Positions 54,042-63,045 of a stretch of 64,000 bases of DNA are shown one piece after another; the first letter of the stretch is position 1; every line of letters starts with the position of its first letter. Origin of the DNA: Oceaniferula marina (GTDB lineage: Bacteria; Verrucomicrobiota; Verrucomicrobiia; Verrucomicrobiales; Akkermansiaceae); the NCBI RefSeq assembly GCF_013391475.1, contig NZ_JACBAZ010000011.1, positions 19,492 to 83,491 on the forward strand, read 5' to 3'. Below the pieces are notes generated by a model. That model made no database searches. It had not been told where the DNA came from and was given only the letters and a program-made list of their open reading frames with translations. A program made the position numbers and the translations under genes.

Positions 54042-55805
54042 TTATGCGAGCAGCTCCGGGTAGCAACGTTGGGCCATTTCGCTTGAGACCCTGTGGATAT
54101 CCGGGCTGGAGGAGGCAGAGAGAATATCCTGCATGGCCTCGGTGCATTCGGCACTGGAGAGTGAACGAACGGCTTTTTTGATACTGGGCAGCATGTGGGA
54201 TCCGACCGAGAGTTCATCAATGCCGAGCCCGACGAGAAGGGGGGTCAGCATCAGATCACTGGCCATTTCACCGCAGACGCCGGTCCAGATACCGTTGTCC
54301 TTGGCCGCCTTGACGGTAATATCCATCAGTCGGATGACTGCTGGGTGGGTGGGTTTGTAGAGGTGGGCAACGTAGTGGTTGACCCGGTCGACGGCCACAG
54401 TGTACTGGATCAAATCATTGGTTCCGATAGAGAAAAAGTCGACCTCGCGTGCGATTTCATTGGCCATCATGGCCGCAGATGGAATTTCAATCATCACGCC
54501 CGTTTCGATCTTTTCATCGAATGGCACGTTTTCGCGATGAAGCTCATCCATGCATTGCTTCAGTAGATCTTTGGCCGTGCGAACTTCCCGTAACCCGGAA
54601 ATCATGGGAAACATAATGCCAAGTTTTCCGTGGGTGCTGGCTCGGAGGATGGCTCGGAGCTGTTCTTTGAACAACGCGGTTCGGGTCAGTGATACCCGGA
54701 TACCCCGCCAACCAAGGAAAGGATTGGGTTCCGGGTGGGAGAGGGGTTCGGCCGGGATTTTATCACCTCCGGCATCGAGGGTGCGGATGATCGCTTGGTG
54801 GGGGCTCGTGGCCTCCGCTACCTCGGTGTATACTTCGGTTTGTTGCTGCTCATCGGGCATTTCCCCACCTTCCAGTAGATAAAACTCGGTGCGGAATAGT
54901 CCGACACCTTCTGCTCCGGACTGTTGGACCATCGGTAATTCATTGGTGAATTCGATGTTGGCAGAGAGGGTGATTCGACGCCCGTCCGAGGTTGTGGTGT
55001 TTTTTTCTCGAAGGCCCTCCAGCTTTTTCAGGGCGGACTTTTTACTTTCCGCCTGATCCTGGTAGAAACGGACCGTTTCGGCGCTTGGGTTGAGGATGAG
55101 TTTTCCCGTGTATCCATCGAGGATGGCTTCGGTCAGGGTCTGGGTGTCGATAATGACATTTTCCAATCCGACAACCGCTGGGATGCCAAGCGATCGGGCA
55201 AGGATGGCGGTGTGTGAGTTGACGCTGCCCTGTTCGGTGGCAAAACCTTGCACATTGGCCCGGTCGATCATCGCCGTGTCACTGGGGGTCAGGTCATAAG
55301 CGACCATGATATGTTTGTGGTCCGGGCGCTCAATCTGCTGGCTTGGCGTATCGAACTGAAAATTGCGCAGCACCCGTTGGCAGACATCGTCGATATCGGC
55401 CGCCCGTTCCTTGAAATAACTGTCATTGAGCCGGCGCATTGATTCCAGGAAGTTCTGCATGACGGCGTAGAATGCATATTCCGCATTTTGGCAGCGGTCT
55501 GTAATGGCCTCATTGACACGTCTGATCAGCGACGGGTCTTCAAGCACCATAACGTGGGCTTCAAAAATTTTTTCGCTGCCGTCGCCTGAGAGGTTTTCGA
55601 TGTGTTGACGCAGTTCATCGAGTTGCTTCTTAGTGATCTCGACCGCTTGTTCGAACCGCTTCTGCTCGTTGGCGATTTGCGAGGCAGGGATTTCGTAGAC
55701 GTCGGGTGCGGAGAATCCACGAGCCGCAACGTGCACGGGACCGAAGGCGATCCCGGGAGATCCCGCGGTGCCTTGAATAATGGTTTCCTGATCCTCGTTC
55801 TGCAT
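54042..55805 (-). CDS. ptsI: Phosphoenolpyruvate--protein phosphotransferase (PTS enzyme I)
   Basis: Autophosphorylates from PEP and passes phosphate to HPr. Full length at 587 residues. Seen: N-terminal GTAGSPGIAFGPV, phosphorylated His198 in TEQGSVNSHTAILARSLG, the PEP-binding FRTEFYLLEGGEMPDEQQQ, TLDAGGDKIP, FFSIGTNDLIQYTVAVDR and the Cys in GVCGEMASDLM. ptsH lies 158 bp upstream on the same strand and hprK before that. No EII permease gene is in the window, so a regulatory rather than sugar-transport role is likely, as inferred for other PTS-poor bacteria. Confidence 0.97.
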   Translation of the reverse strand: MQNEDQETIIQGTAGSPGIAFGPVHVAARGFSAPDVYEIPASQIANEQKRFEQAVEITKKQLDELRQHIENLSGDGSEKIFEAHVMVLEDPSLIRRVNEAITDRCQNAEYAFYAVMQNFLESMRRLNDSYFKERAADIDDVCQRVLRNFQFDTPSQQIERPDHKHIMVAYDLTPSDTAMIDRANVQGFATEQGSVNSHTAILARSLGIPAVVGLENVIIDTQTLTEAILDGYTGKLILNPSAETVRFYQDQAESKKSALKKLEGLREKNTTTSDGRRITLSANIEFTNELPMVQQSGAEGVGLFRTEFYLLEGGEMPDEQQQTEVYTEVAEATSPHQAIIRTLDAGGDKIPAEPLSHPEPNPFLGWRGIRVSLTRTALFKEQLRAILRASTHGKLGIMFPMISGLREVRTAKDLLKQCMDELHRENVPFDEKIETGVMIEIPSAAMMANEIAREVDFFSIGTNDLIQYTVAVDRVNHYVAHLYKPTHPAVIRLMDITVKAAKDNGIWTGVCGEMASDLMLTPLLVGLGIDELSVGSHMLPSIKKAVRSLSSAECTEAMQDILSASSSPDIHRVSSEMAQRCYPELLA

Positions 55806-55963
55806 GTGTGGTTAGTCTGCACACTTGATTCGGGGGAGTCAAGAAGTCTACCGAGAAGATGAATGGCAGGTCGTCTCCATCCGGTTTCGGCATCGTCCGG
55901 GCACCGATTCCTGCTAGGGGAAGATGCGTTTGAGGCCCGATGTGGACCGTCGGTTTCCGGAGA

Positions 55964-56227
55964 TCAGGCTTCGAAATTGTTGCTGATCAGGTTGCCCAGT
56001 GCCTCAAGGGCATCGTCGGCATCATCGCCATCTGTGGTGATGATGAGGATGGATCCATGGCCGGCAGCGAGCATCATCAGGCCCATGATGGATTTGCCGT
56101 CAGCTTGTTCATCGTCTTTTTCTACCTGAATATCGCAAGTGAATTGGCTTGCAGTCTTAACAAACTGGGCTGCGGGACGGGCATGGATGCCCAATTTATT
56201 GGTGACGGTGAATTCGGCAGTTGGCAT
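55964..56227 (-). CDS. ptsH: Phosphocarrier protein HPr
   Basis: 87-residue HPr. His15 in GIHARPAAQFVKTA receives phosphate from enzyme I, and Ser46 in GKSIMGLMMLAAG is the site of HPr kinase. The C-terminal segment DGDDADDALEALGNLI is normal. The frame is open to 56341, but ATG 56227 (MPTAEFTVTN) gives the standard length and spacing. It stands between hprK upstream (133 bp) and ptsI downstream on the same strand. Confidence 0.96.
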   Translation of the reverse strand: MPTAEFTVTNKLGIHARPAAQFVKTASQFTCDIQVEKDDEQADGKSIMGLMMLAAGHGSILIITTDGDDADDALEALGNLISNNFEA

Positions 56228-56359
56228 TGTCTGTGGAGGAAGTGTTGCTGATTCCGGTGCCGTGATCCTAGAGAAGAGAGAGACACGGGGGAAGGGAAAT
56301 TTTTTATTTTCATCCAATCCGGGTGAGTTTTTTTCAAACACCTGATTGACTGGGGTCGT

Positions 56360-57352
56360 TTAGATTGCGTTTCCTGGGCTTTCCGGTGCCATTTTATCTA
56401 GCAATCGCTGATTGAATTCAGCCGCCATATCATAGCCCATATTGCGGAGTTGGTGCTCGAGGCAGGTGGTCGCTACGAGGCGAGCAGTATCGCGTCCAGG
56501 GGCCACTGGGATTTCGACGTGGGTGACTTCCCAGTCGAGGATGGTGTAGGTTTCCCGGTTCACACCCAAGCGGTCGACTTTGTTGAGGTCGGAGTAGGGT
56601 TTGAGTGTGATGACGAGATCGAGTCGCTTGTGGGGGCGGATGCTCCCCAGACCAAACAGGTTGGCCACATTGACGATGCCGATGCCTCGCATTTCAATGA
56701 ATCCTCGGGAAAACTCTTTGGTGCTGGCAATCAGTTCGTTGCCGACTTTTCGGAGAATGACCATATCGTCTGCTACCAGGGCGCCCCCACGTTCGAGTAG
56801 CCCGATTGCGACTTCGCTTTTCCCTACGCCACTGTCGCCCATGATCAATACGCCAACCCCACGGTAATCGATCATACACCCGTGTCGGGTGGTGGATTGG
56901 GCGAAGTCATCTTCCAGAAGCAGGGTGGCGGAGTTGACAAACTTCATGGTGACCAGCGGTGTAGTAAAAACGGCAACGCCTTCCTCATGTGCGACTTTCA
57001 GTAGTTCCGGGGTCAGTTCCTTACCCCGTGAGGTGACGATGCAGGGGATGTTGCGTTTGCATATTTCGCGGAAGCAATCGATTCGCTCTTCATCCGTTCG
57101 TTTGCTCAGGAATGATTGTTCTGAGTTGCCAAGCACCTGAATACGTTTGTAGGCAAAATAGGAAAGGTGGCCGGCGAGCGCCAGACCAGGGTGGTTAATC
57201 GTGGGTTCGATGATTTTGCGGTTAAAACCGACCGATTCCCCTTGCAGGGTGAGTTTGAGGGCCTTGGCGTGACGTTCAAAAAACTCGGCAACGGTCAGGT
57301 GGGAGATGCATTTGCGCTTCTGCTTGGCTGGCATATTGATACTAATAACCAA
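56360..57352 (-). CDS. hprK: HPr kinase/phosphorylase
   Basis: Phosphorylates and dephosphorylates Ser46 of HPr in response to metabolites. It has the N-terminal HprK domain, then the P-loop VLIMGDSGVGKSEVAIGLLE (Walker A about residues 172-179) with the catalytic RHGCMIDYRG before it, and the HprK signature EMRGIGIVNVANLFG. About 330 residues from ATG 57352, or 324 from ATG 57334, which is nearer the family start. Its presence with HPr and EI, and no permease here, points to a regulatory PTS of the type seen in many non-Firmicute bacteria. Confidence 0.96.
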   Translation of the reverse strand: MVISINMPAKQKRKCISHLTVAEFFERHAKALKLTLQGESVGFNRKIIEPTINHPGLALAGHLSYFAYKRIQVLGNSEQSFLSKRTDEERIDCFREICKRNIPCIVTSRGKELTPELLKVAHEEGVAVFTTPLVTMKFVNSATLLLEDDFAQSTTRHGCMIDYRGVGVLIMGDSGVGKSEVAIGLLERGGALVADDMVILRKVGNELIASTKEFSRGFIEMRGIGIVNVANLFGLGSIRPHKRLDLVITLKPYSDLNKVDRLGVNRETYTILDWEVTHVEIPVAPGRDTARLVATTCLEHQLRNMGYDMAAEFNQRLLDKMAPESPGNAI

Positions 57353-57457
57353 TTTTCTCGTGATTAGGAATCACGAATCACAGGGATCAGGTGAATTTTC
57401 TATCGAAAGCACGAATCGTGATGCAGTCGGATCAACGATCGAGAAGAAAAGGGAGGC

Positions 57458-58510
57458 TCAGGTGGCCGGGGCGATTTTCTGCAATAATAGAGCCAAGCCA
57501 AACAGTCCGAAGCAGATAACGGCTGCGGGGATGGAAAAGGTGGCAGCGATGCAAGCGTCAAGCAGGCAGAACCCGGCAAGGGCATGGGAGACGAATGTGG
57601 GCTTGGAGTGATTGAGATGTTTCATCGCTCTCAAACTCCAGACCATGTAGATGAGAAGTGCACTTGCCAGAAGCAGATAGGACGGGGGGCTCAGGGGGAG
57701 GTCATATCGGGTGTCTGCCAGCCGGAGAATGGATTGGGAAGAAAACTGATAGGCATGAAAGAGTCCAATGGCGAAGATGGGTAAACAGACAAAGATCGAG
57801 CCCAGTAGTTTTTGGCGAGAGTATGGCTTGGGGGAAGATTCGGTGGCCGCGACGGTTGATAGTAAGTAGGTGTATAAACCTACTGCCACTACCGGAATGA
57901 AGATCCATGGAGTGGGCCAAGCCATCCCTTTGCCATATAGATTCGGGAGCGATATGACGATGACAGTTAAGACAAGCAGACTACGGCAGGCGGCCATGAG
58001 AATGGGGGAGCCTTTGCCCATTTTTTTATGGAACAAGGCATAGGCCAAGATGCAGAGGCACAATAATGAGCTGGTCTTAACAATGTCAGCAGGGAACAGC
58101 CACGCCCATTCTTTTTCGTGAAAAAGTTCAGAGCAAAAGCTTAGCCCGTTCTCCTCAAAAAGTATGAGGTGAATGGGGTAGGATGCAAGCGTTAGGAACC
58201 AACCAATCGCTAGGAATAAGATCGCCGCCATCAAAGCGGTGGGTGCTTTGATGATCCCGTTCGGGAGTGGGCGGTTGGGGCGATGAATGCTGTCGAATTT
58301 TTTATCCACGACATCTCCCAGGATGCAGCCTCCGAGATAGAGCAGCGACATGGAAATGATCGTGTGGATCAGAAAAAAGACGGGGGTGGGGGGGAGGGAT
58401 CCCGAATGACAGATCAAAAAATAAACCAGCACATTACTCCAGACCGTGGGCAGGTTGGCAGTCCGTCCAGTGGCAAGCCAGGCTTTGAATTGATCACCAA
58501 GGGTGGACAT
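57458..58510 (-). CDS. UbiA-family prenyltransferase
   Basis: Integral membrane protein of 350 residues with about nine hydrophobic segments. The first aspartate-rich motif is GDVVDKKFDSIHRPNRPLP (Asp66, Asp69, Asp73), which binds the Mg-prenyl diphosphate. The second Asp motif typical of UbiA is not obvious by eye. Members make quinones, hemes, polyprenyl-glycans or chlorophyll-type lipids; substrate here is unknown. It lies upstream of hprK on the same strand with a 105-bp gap, so it may be transcribed separately. REP-like palindromes lie just upstream. Confidence 0.85.
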   Translation of the reverse strand: MSTLGDQFKAWLATGRTANLPTVWSNVLVYFLICHSGSLPPTPVFFLIHTIISMSLLYLGGCILGDVVDKKFDSIHRPNRPLPNGIIKAPTALMAAILFLAIGWFLTLASYPIHLILFEENGLSFCSELFHEKEWAWLFPADIVKTSSLLCLCILAYALFHKKMGKGSPILMAACRSLLVLTVIVISLPNLYGKGMAWPTPWIFIPVVAVGLYTYLLSTVAATESSPKPYSRQKLLGSIFVCLPIFAIGLFHAYQFSSQSILRLADTRYDLPLSPPSYLLLASALLIYMVWSLRAMKHLNHSKPTFVSHALAGFCLLDACIAATFSIPAAVICFGLFGLALLLQKIAPAT

Positions 58511-58523
58511 GGAACGGCAGAAA

Positions 58524-58652
58524 GTAGGACAGGTTTTTAACCTGTCGGCTTCGATGGGGAATGGTAAGGGTGGGCTTGGTTGGTCTTGGAGTCAGATCCG
58601 TCCTTGGCTTGATGTTCTCAAAGCCTGTCGACAGGTTGCAAACCTGTCCTAC
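58524..58652. repeat. Two inverted REP-like palindromes in the intergenic space
   Basis: GACAGGTT-TTT-AACCTGTC (58528-58546) and GACAGGTT-GCA-AACCTGTC (58630-58648) are each palindromic, share their arms, and face each other: GTAG precedes the first and CTAC follows the second. A 12-bp palindrome CCTGTCGACAGG overlaps the start of the second. They occupy the whole gap between the UbiA gene and the outer-membrane protein gene, like a BIME. Different family from the repeats near the RAYT. Confidence 0.8.
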
Positions 58653-58655
58653 AAT

Positions 58656-59360
58656 TTAGAACCTGACCTCGAACCAGATGCCGCCAAATGCGGTGTCGTC
58701 GCCAATGTCATCGCTGTCCAGAAGTGCCGAGCCACCGATAAAGGGAGTGACGGATACGGTATCGGAAATATTGTAGGTTAGGGAAGCCCGAGCGTAGACA
58801 TCATTGAATCCGTCCCGATCGTAGTAGCTGTCCACGGCGCTGATTCCGGTTTTTAGAGCGAAGAAGGCTTTATCTGATACAGGTTTGGTCCAGTAGCTTT
58901 CAAGGTTGCCATACCAGCCTTCGGCGCCAGTGTCGTAGTAGCCTCCGAGAGTTATGCCGAAATCGCGACAGAAATTCCAAGTGGCCGTAAGGCCGAGATC
59001 GACTCCTTCTTCAAACAGGGAGTTGTTGAAGTCGCGGTAGGTGGCGCTGGCTCCCAGCGTGAGATGTTCGGTGGTCTGATGGTGGAGTTTGAGGAATCCT
59101 GCCACTTCATCGAAATCTCCTGATCCGGTTTCAGTGGCATACCAGCCACCGATGTTGAGGGCCAGGGTGTCCGACAGGGCGACTTCCGCCTCTAGTTGAA
59201 AATCCAGAGTGCTTTCAGCGAGTTCAAATCCGCGGTAGATATAGTCGCTTCGATAGCCGGTGACCGCTTCCACCCCCCATTGAATTTCATTTTCAAGCTC
59301 AGCGGAGGTTGTGGCTGGCAGGGCAAGGACGAGTAAGGAGAACAGACGTACAATCTTCAT
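58656..59360 (-). CDS. Outer-membrane beta-barrel protein (Gcw_chp-like)
   Basis: A signal peptide (MKIVRLFSLLVLALPATTSA, residues 1-20) is followed by a string of amphipathic beta strands and a C-terminal phenylalanine (WFEVRF), as expected of an outer-membrane barrel. EAVTGYRSDYIYRGFELAES resembles the opening of the TIGR02001/Gcw_chp group. 234 residues from ATG 59360; the frame is open further upstream to 59924 but that part overlaps the PatB-like gene in another frame. Function unknown; a porin-like role is a guess from fold. Confidence 0.78.
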   Translation of the reverse strand: MKIVRLFSLLVLALPATTSAELENEIQWGVEAVTGYRSDYIYRGFELAESTLDFQLEAEVALSDTLALNIGGWYATETGSGDFDEVAGFLKLHHQTTEHLTLGASATYRDFNNSLFEEGVDLGLTATWNFCRDFGITLGGYYDTGAEGWYGNLESYWTKPVSDKAFFALKTGISAVDSYYDRDGFNDVYARASLTYNISDTVSVTPFIGGSALLDSDDIGDDTAFGGIWFEVRF

Positions 59361-59391
59361 GACTGGCAGTGACGATAATAATTTTTGCGCG

Positions 59392-60537
59392 TTAGGCAAT
59401 GACATTAGCCATTTTCTCCAGCCCTTCAAGCAATCGGCTGTGTGGGCAGCCGTAATTGAAGCGAACGTGGCCAGGTGCGCCAAAGAAATTTCCATCGGAG
59501 AGATAGAGCGAGGCTTCTTTTTCAAACCGGTCGGCCGGGGTGTCGAGGTCGAGAGCCCGGCAGTCGATCCAGGCCAGGTAGGTGGCCTCGATATCGGGAA
59601 TGGCACAGCCGGGAAGACGGGTGCGAACAAACTCTGTAATGGTGTCGCGGTTTTTTCTGAGATAGGCAAGCAGTGCCTGACGCCAGTTTTCGCCGTCGCG
59701 GTATGCGGATTCGGCTGCGTAGTAGGCGAGACAGTTGATTTCCGGCAGGATGTGACCACGAGCGGCCGTGAACCGGCTGCGCAGGGCATCATCTTTGATG
59801 ACAGCAAAGGCGTATCCCAGACCGGCGATGTTGTAGGTTTTGCTTGGTGCGAGCAGGGTGATGATGCGTTTCTGTAATTCCTCAGGGAGTCCGGCAGCGC
59901 AAACGTGCGGGGTGCTGGATTCATCGAGGATCAGATCGCAGTGGATTTCGTCAGAGACCAGAATGAGATCGTGCCGCTCGCAGAACTCGGCGAGTTGTTT
60001 GACCTCCTGCGCCGTAAACACACGACCGAGTGGGTTTTGCGGGTTGCTGAGGAGGAAGATTTTGGTTTCCGGGGTGACGGTCGCCTCCATGGCATCCCAG
60101 TCGAACTCCCATCGTCCTTCGGTTTGAATGTGAGGGGCCGTGATGCACTTCATGCCGATATCGTGGTGCACGCCGAGGAAGGGAGGATAGATCGGGGTGC
60201 ACGTCATAATCGCCTCACCAGGCTTGCCAAAGGCACGGGCGATCAATGACAGCGCACAGACCAGTCCGCCGAGGTGGACAATTTCCTGATCTTCGACCAC
60301 GATGCTGTGTCTGTTCAGCATGTATGTTTGCAGGCTTTCGACGAGTCCTTGGTGCGGGACAGCGTATCCGAGCACTCCGTGGGAAAGACGGCTCTGAATG
60401 GCCTCCAGCACCTCAGGAGGTGCAGTGAAATCCATATCGGCGACCCAGAACGGGTCGAGTTCGGAGAATTTGTCCCATTTCAGGGAGCCTGTACCACGGC
60501 GCGGAATGATGCGGTCGAAATCGTACTGCGTTGTCAT
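59392..60537 (-). CDS. PatB/MalY-type C-S beta-lyase (aminotransferase class I/II)
   Basis: PLP-dependent enzyme of 381 residues of the PatB/MalY group, which cleave cystathionine or cysteine-S-conjugates to thiol, pyruvate and ammonia; some also regulate sugar genes. Landmarks: N-terminal GTGSLKWDKF and PFWVADMDFTAPPEVLEAI, the substrate SNPQNPLGRVFTAQEV segment, SDEIHCDLILD with the PLP-nitrogen Asp, and the Schiff-base Lys233 in LAPSKTYNIAGLG. A terminal FNYGCPHSRLLEGL carries the second phosphate-binding Arg. It ends 31 bp before the outer-membrane protein gene on the same strand. Confidence 0.92.
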   Translation of the reverse strand: MTTQYDFDRIIPRRGTGSLKWDKFSELDPFWVADMDFTAPPEVLEAIQSRLSHGVLGYAVPHQGLVESLQTYMLNRHSIVVEDQEIVHLGGLVCALSLIARAFGKPGEAIMTCTPIYPPFLGVHHDIGMKCITAPHIQTEGRWEFDWDAMEATVTPETKIFLLSNPQNPLGRVFTAQEVKQLAEFCERHDLILVSDEIHCDLILDESSTPHVCAAGLPEELQKRIITLLAPSKTYNIAGLGYAFAVIKDDALRSRFTAARGHILPEINCLAYYAAESAYRDGENWRQALLAYLRKNRDTITEFVRTRLPGCAIPDIEATYLAWIDCRALDLDTPADRFEKEASLYLSDGNFFGAPGHVRFNYGCPHSRLLEGLEKMANVIA

Positions 60538-60633
60538 GGATGTCTATGTAAGATGAAAGTGCTAAGAATCAAGACGGAAGAGACTGAATGACGAGATAAT
60601 TACCGTTGTTCCCATGTCGTTTCATCGTGGTGG

Positions 60634-62187
60634 CTAGAGCTCTTTTTCAATGGGGACCCAGCGGGCGATGGCATCGATGAATCGTTGCATGCCGCTTCGG
60701 GCTGGTTGTCGACGGAGAGGCTCGGCTTCTTTTCCGTGCCAGCGGATTTTTCCTTTGTCATTGAGTCTGAGTTGCCAGGAGTTTTCCGGGAGCAGAGCTT
60801 CGTCGATGAGACTTGCCAGTTCCTTTCCGAGGGCTGGGGAGTTGATGATGAGGCCTTCTTCGGTATTGATATTCATCGCCCGGGGGTCGAGGTTTAAGGT
60901 TCCGATGTAGCAGTGTTGGCGGTCGGCGATCATGGTTTTCATGTGCAGGCCGATCCACTCGGCCCTTGCGGGAGACACATCACAGAGGGAGCGCTGCGGC
61001 TCGGATGGTTGGAAATTATACTCGTAGAGCTCGGCTCCGGCTTCGAGAATGCGTTTGCGGTATTTTCGATAATGGCTGTGGGCCGGGGTATGGTTGTTGG
61101 CCCCCATCGATGGGACGAGGATTTTGACTTTAACTCCTTTAGCTGTGGCTTCCCTTAAGCCGTCGAGTGATTGTTTATAGGGGATAAAATAGGGAGAGAC
61201 GACGATGATTTCCTTTTTCGCCTTGTTCAGCATTTTGCCGAGTTCATCGACCATGATTCTGGTTTTGTTATCATCGGTGTCGGGAATGTCACTGACGAAG
61301 CGGGCGCTTCCGGGAGTCATACGGGATGGCAGAGTTGTGAGTCGATCACTCCAGTCTTTTCGCGAGGTGGGGTAGGAACTCAGAATATCGTGGCCTTGTT
61401 TATTGACCCTTTGGTTCAATTCGCGGATTTCTTCGGTGATGGTCTCTAAGCCAGGGCTATGGGCAAGTTCTTCGGCAGGGTAGGCCTGGGGGCTGTTCCA
61501 GAACTGGTCGAATTCGTGTTTGATCTGCTTGAGAACCGGGCCGGTGGAGATAACATCGAGGTCCCGGAAGTTGTAGGTTTTCGCGAGTCCGAAATATTGA
61601 TTGCCAACGTTGCGACCTCCGTGAATCGCCATGACGCCATCGGCGATGAAAGTTTTGTTGTGCATGCGCCGATTCATCGTCCTGTAATTGTTGAGGAAAT
61701 ACGCGGCTTGCCCGAATTTGCTGTTTCTCACCCTGCTGGGGTTATAGAGGCGGATATTGATATGGGGGTGCTGGCAAAGCGATGACAGGTTTTGATCGTT
61801 GGCGGTTAACCAAATGTCATCTACCAGAAGTCTGATTCGAACTCCCCGTTTGGCGGCCTGAATCAAGCGGTTGAAGATCAGAGCTCCGCAATGGTCGTTG
61901 GCCCAGAGGAAAGTCTGGATGTCGATCGAGCCTGTGGCTGAGTCGATCATGGCAAGTCGCCACTTCATGGCCTCAGAGGCGCTGTTCACCAGGAGGAAGT
62001 GAGATTGATGCCTTGAGCCATTGGCTTGAATGGTTTTGGCTGTTTGAGTGAGTGGGCTCGATGTGGGAGGCGTAATGACCTGCGTGACGGGGCGGTCAGG
62101 GTTAGGAGGGATAAGCGTGCATGCCTTGAGAAAAAGTGCCAGAGCCGTGCCAAGCAGAATGGCGGCGTAGCGGGGTGGGTTCGACAT
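60634..62187 (-). CDS. Phospholipase-D-like lipoprotein (cardiolipin synthase type)
   Basis: 517 residues with two PLD motifs: HNKTFIADGVMAIHGGRN and HMKTMIADRQHCYIGTLN, both HxKxxxxD. The C-terminal part includes SPYFIPYKQSLDGLREA, typical of YmdC/ClsC-type enzymes. The N-terminus ends in a lipobox-like LFLKAC with Cys23, so it is probably a lipoprotein on the periplasmic side, unlike cytoplasmic-facing ClsA. Lipid synthesis (cardiolipin) or phosphodiesterase activity is inferred. Adjacent to phoU (101 bp upstream on the same strand), though not clearly in that operon. Confidence 0.88.
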   Translation of the reverse strand: MSNPPRYAAILLGTALALFLKACTLIPPNPDRPVTQVITPPTSSPLTQTAKTIQANGSRHQSHFLLVNSASEAMKWRLAMIDSATGSIDIQTFLWANDHCGALIFNRLIQAAKRGVRIRLLVDDIWLTANDQNLSSLCQHPHINIRLYNPSRVRNSKFGQAAYFLNNYRTMNRRMHNKTFIADGVMAIHGGRNVGNQYFGLAKTYNFRDLDVISTGPVLKQIKHEFDQFWNSPQAYPAEELAHSPGLETITEEIRELNQRVNKQGHDILSSYPTSRKDWSDRLTTLPSRMTPGSARFVSDIPDTDDNKTRIMVDELGKMLNKAKKEIIVVSPYFIPYKQSLDGLREATAKGVKVKILVPSMGANNHTPAHSHYRKYRKRILEAGAELYEYNFQPSEPQRSLCDVSPARAEWIGLHMKTMIADRQHCYIGTLNLDPRAMNINTEEGLIINSPALGKELASLIDEALLPENSWQLRLNDKGKIRWHGKEAEPLRRQPARSGMQRFIDAIARWVPIEKEL

Positions 62188-62288
62188 ACCGGAAGCTTAG
62201 AATTTCCCTATGCTGGACACAAGGGAATAAGCTTGCAGAGCGAAATGTTGTGCAGGCGTTTGTTGGAGGGGCAATACGTCGGTCGACG

Positions 62289-62978
62289 CTAGATCCCGGC
62301 CGGGATTTCCCCTCCGTGGCGAATATCCGTGGATGTCTCCTCGAAGACAACATCCTCGGCGATGTTGATGGCAAGGTTGCCGACGCGCTCAAGCCAGCGA
62401 CAGATGAAAACCAGATCGAGATAGTCACGATACTGAGATGTCTCACCTTCCAGCTTTTTGGAGAGTGCTCTGGAGGTTGTCTTGTGGGTTTTTTTCAGTG
62501 ATTTTTCCTGTTCGATCACTTTGAGAGCCATCTGCGTGTTGTTGTCTGTGTAGGCAATCAGCGCGTCAGCGAGCATGCCGGCCGAGACTTGATAGAGGCC
62601 TTCAATTTGTGAGAGCTCGTGGAGTTCTGGATTTTTGAGCATTTTACGAGCTCGTTTGGCGATACTGACGGCTTGGTCCGAGATGCGCTCCAAGTGGGAG
62701 GAGGTTTTCATGGAGGCGATCACCATTCTGAGGTCGCTTGCCAAGGGGCGGAACTTGATGATCAGGTTCATGCCCATACGGTCGATTTCGATTTCGAGTC
62801 GATCTTCGTCGTCATCGTCGGCGATGGCCTGGTTGCAGAGTTCTTTATCCCGCTCAAGCAGGCCGCGCATGGCATTTTGCAAATTGCGCTGGGTTGCTGC
62901 GCCCATGCCAATGGTCTTTTCCTTGAGCTCTCTGAGGGCTTCGTCGAATGTGCTGAGTATGTGTCCTCCTGGTTCCAT
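62289..62978 (-). CDS. phoU: Phosphate signalling protein PhoU
   Basis: 229-residue helical protein with two PhoU domains (FDEALRELKEKTIGMGAATQ, then EIDRMGMNLIIKFRPLASDL; LIAYTDNNTQMALKVIEQE and HLERISDQAVSIAKRA). The conserved ERISDQ and VGNLAINIAEDVVF acidic motifs, which bind metals, are present. It links the Pst transporter to the PhoR sensor and limits phosphate uptake. It follows pstB by 67 bp in the same direction, the usual pstSCAB-phoU order. Confidence 0.95.
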   Translation of the reverse strand: MEPGGHILSTFDEALRELKEKTIGMGAATQRNLQNAMRGLLERDKELCNQAIADDDDEDRLEIEIDRMGMNLIIKFRPLASDLRMVIASMKTSSHLERISDQAVSIAKRARKMLKNPELHELSQIEGLYQVSAGMLADALIAYTDNNTQMALKVIEQEKSLKKTHKTTSRALSKKLEGETSQYRDYLDLVFICRWLERVGNLAINIAEDVVFEETSTDIRHGGEIPAGI

Positions 62979-63045
62979 GATATGTGTGGTGGGTTTGTGT
63001 GATCGATTCGGTGGTTCGAATGAAGTGGTGAATGGTTAGGGTGGG

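Noticed and set aside
59361..59924. Long N-terminal extension of the outer-membrane protein
   Set aside because: That part overlaps the PatB-like gene in another frame, and a clean signal peptide begins at 59360.
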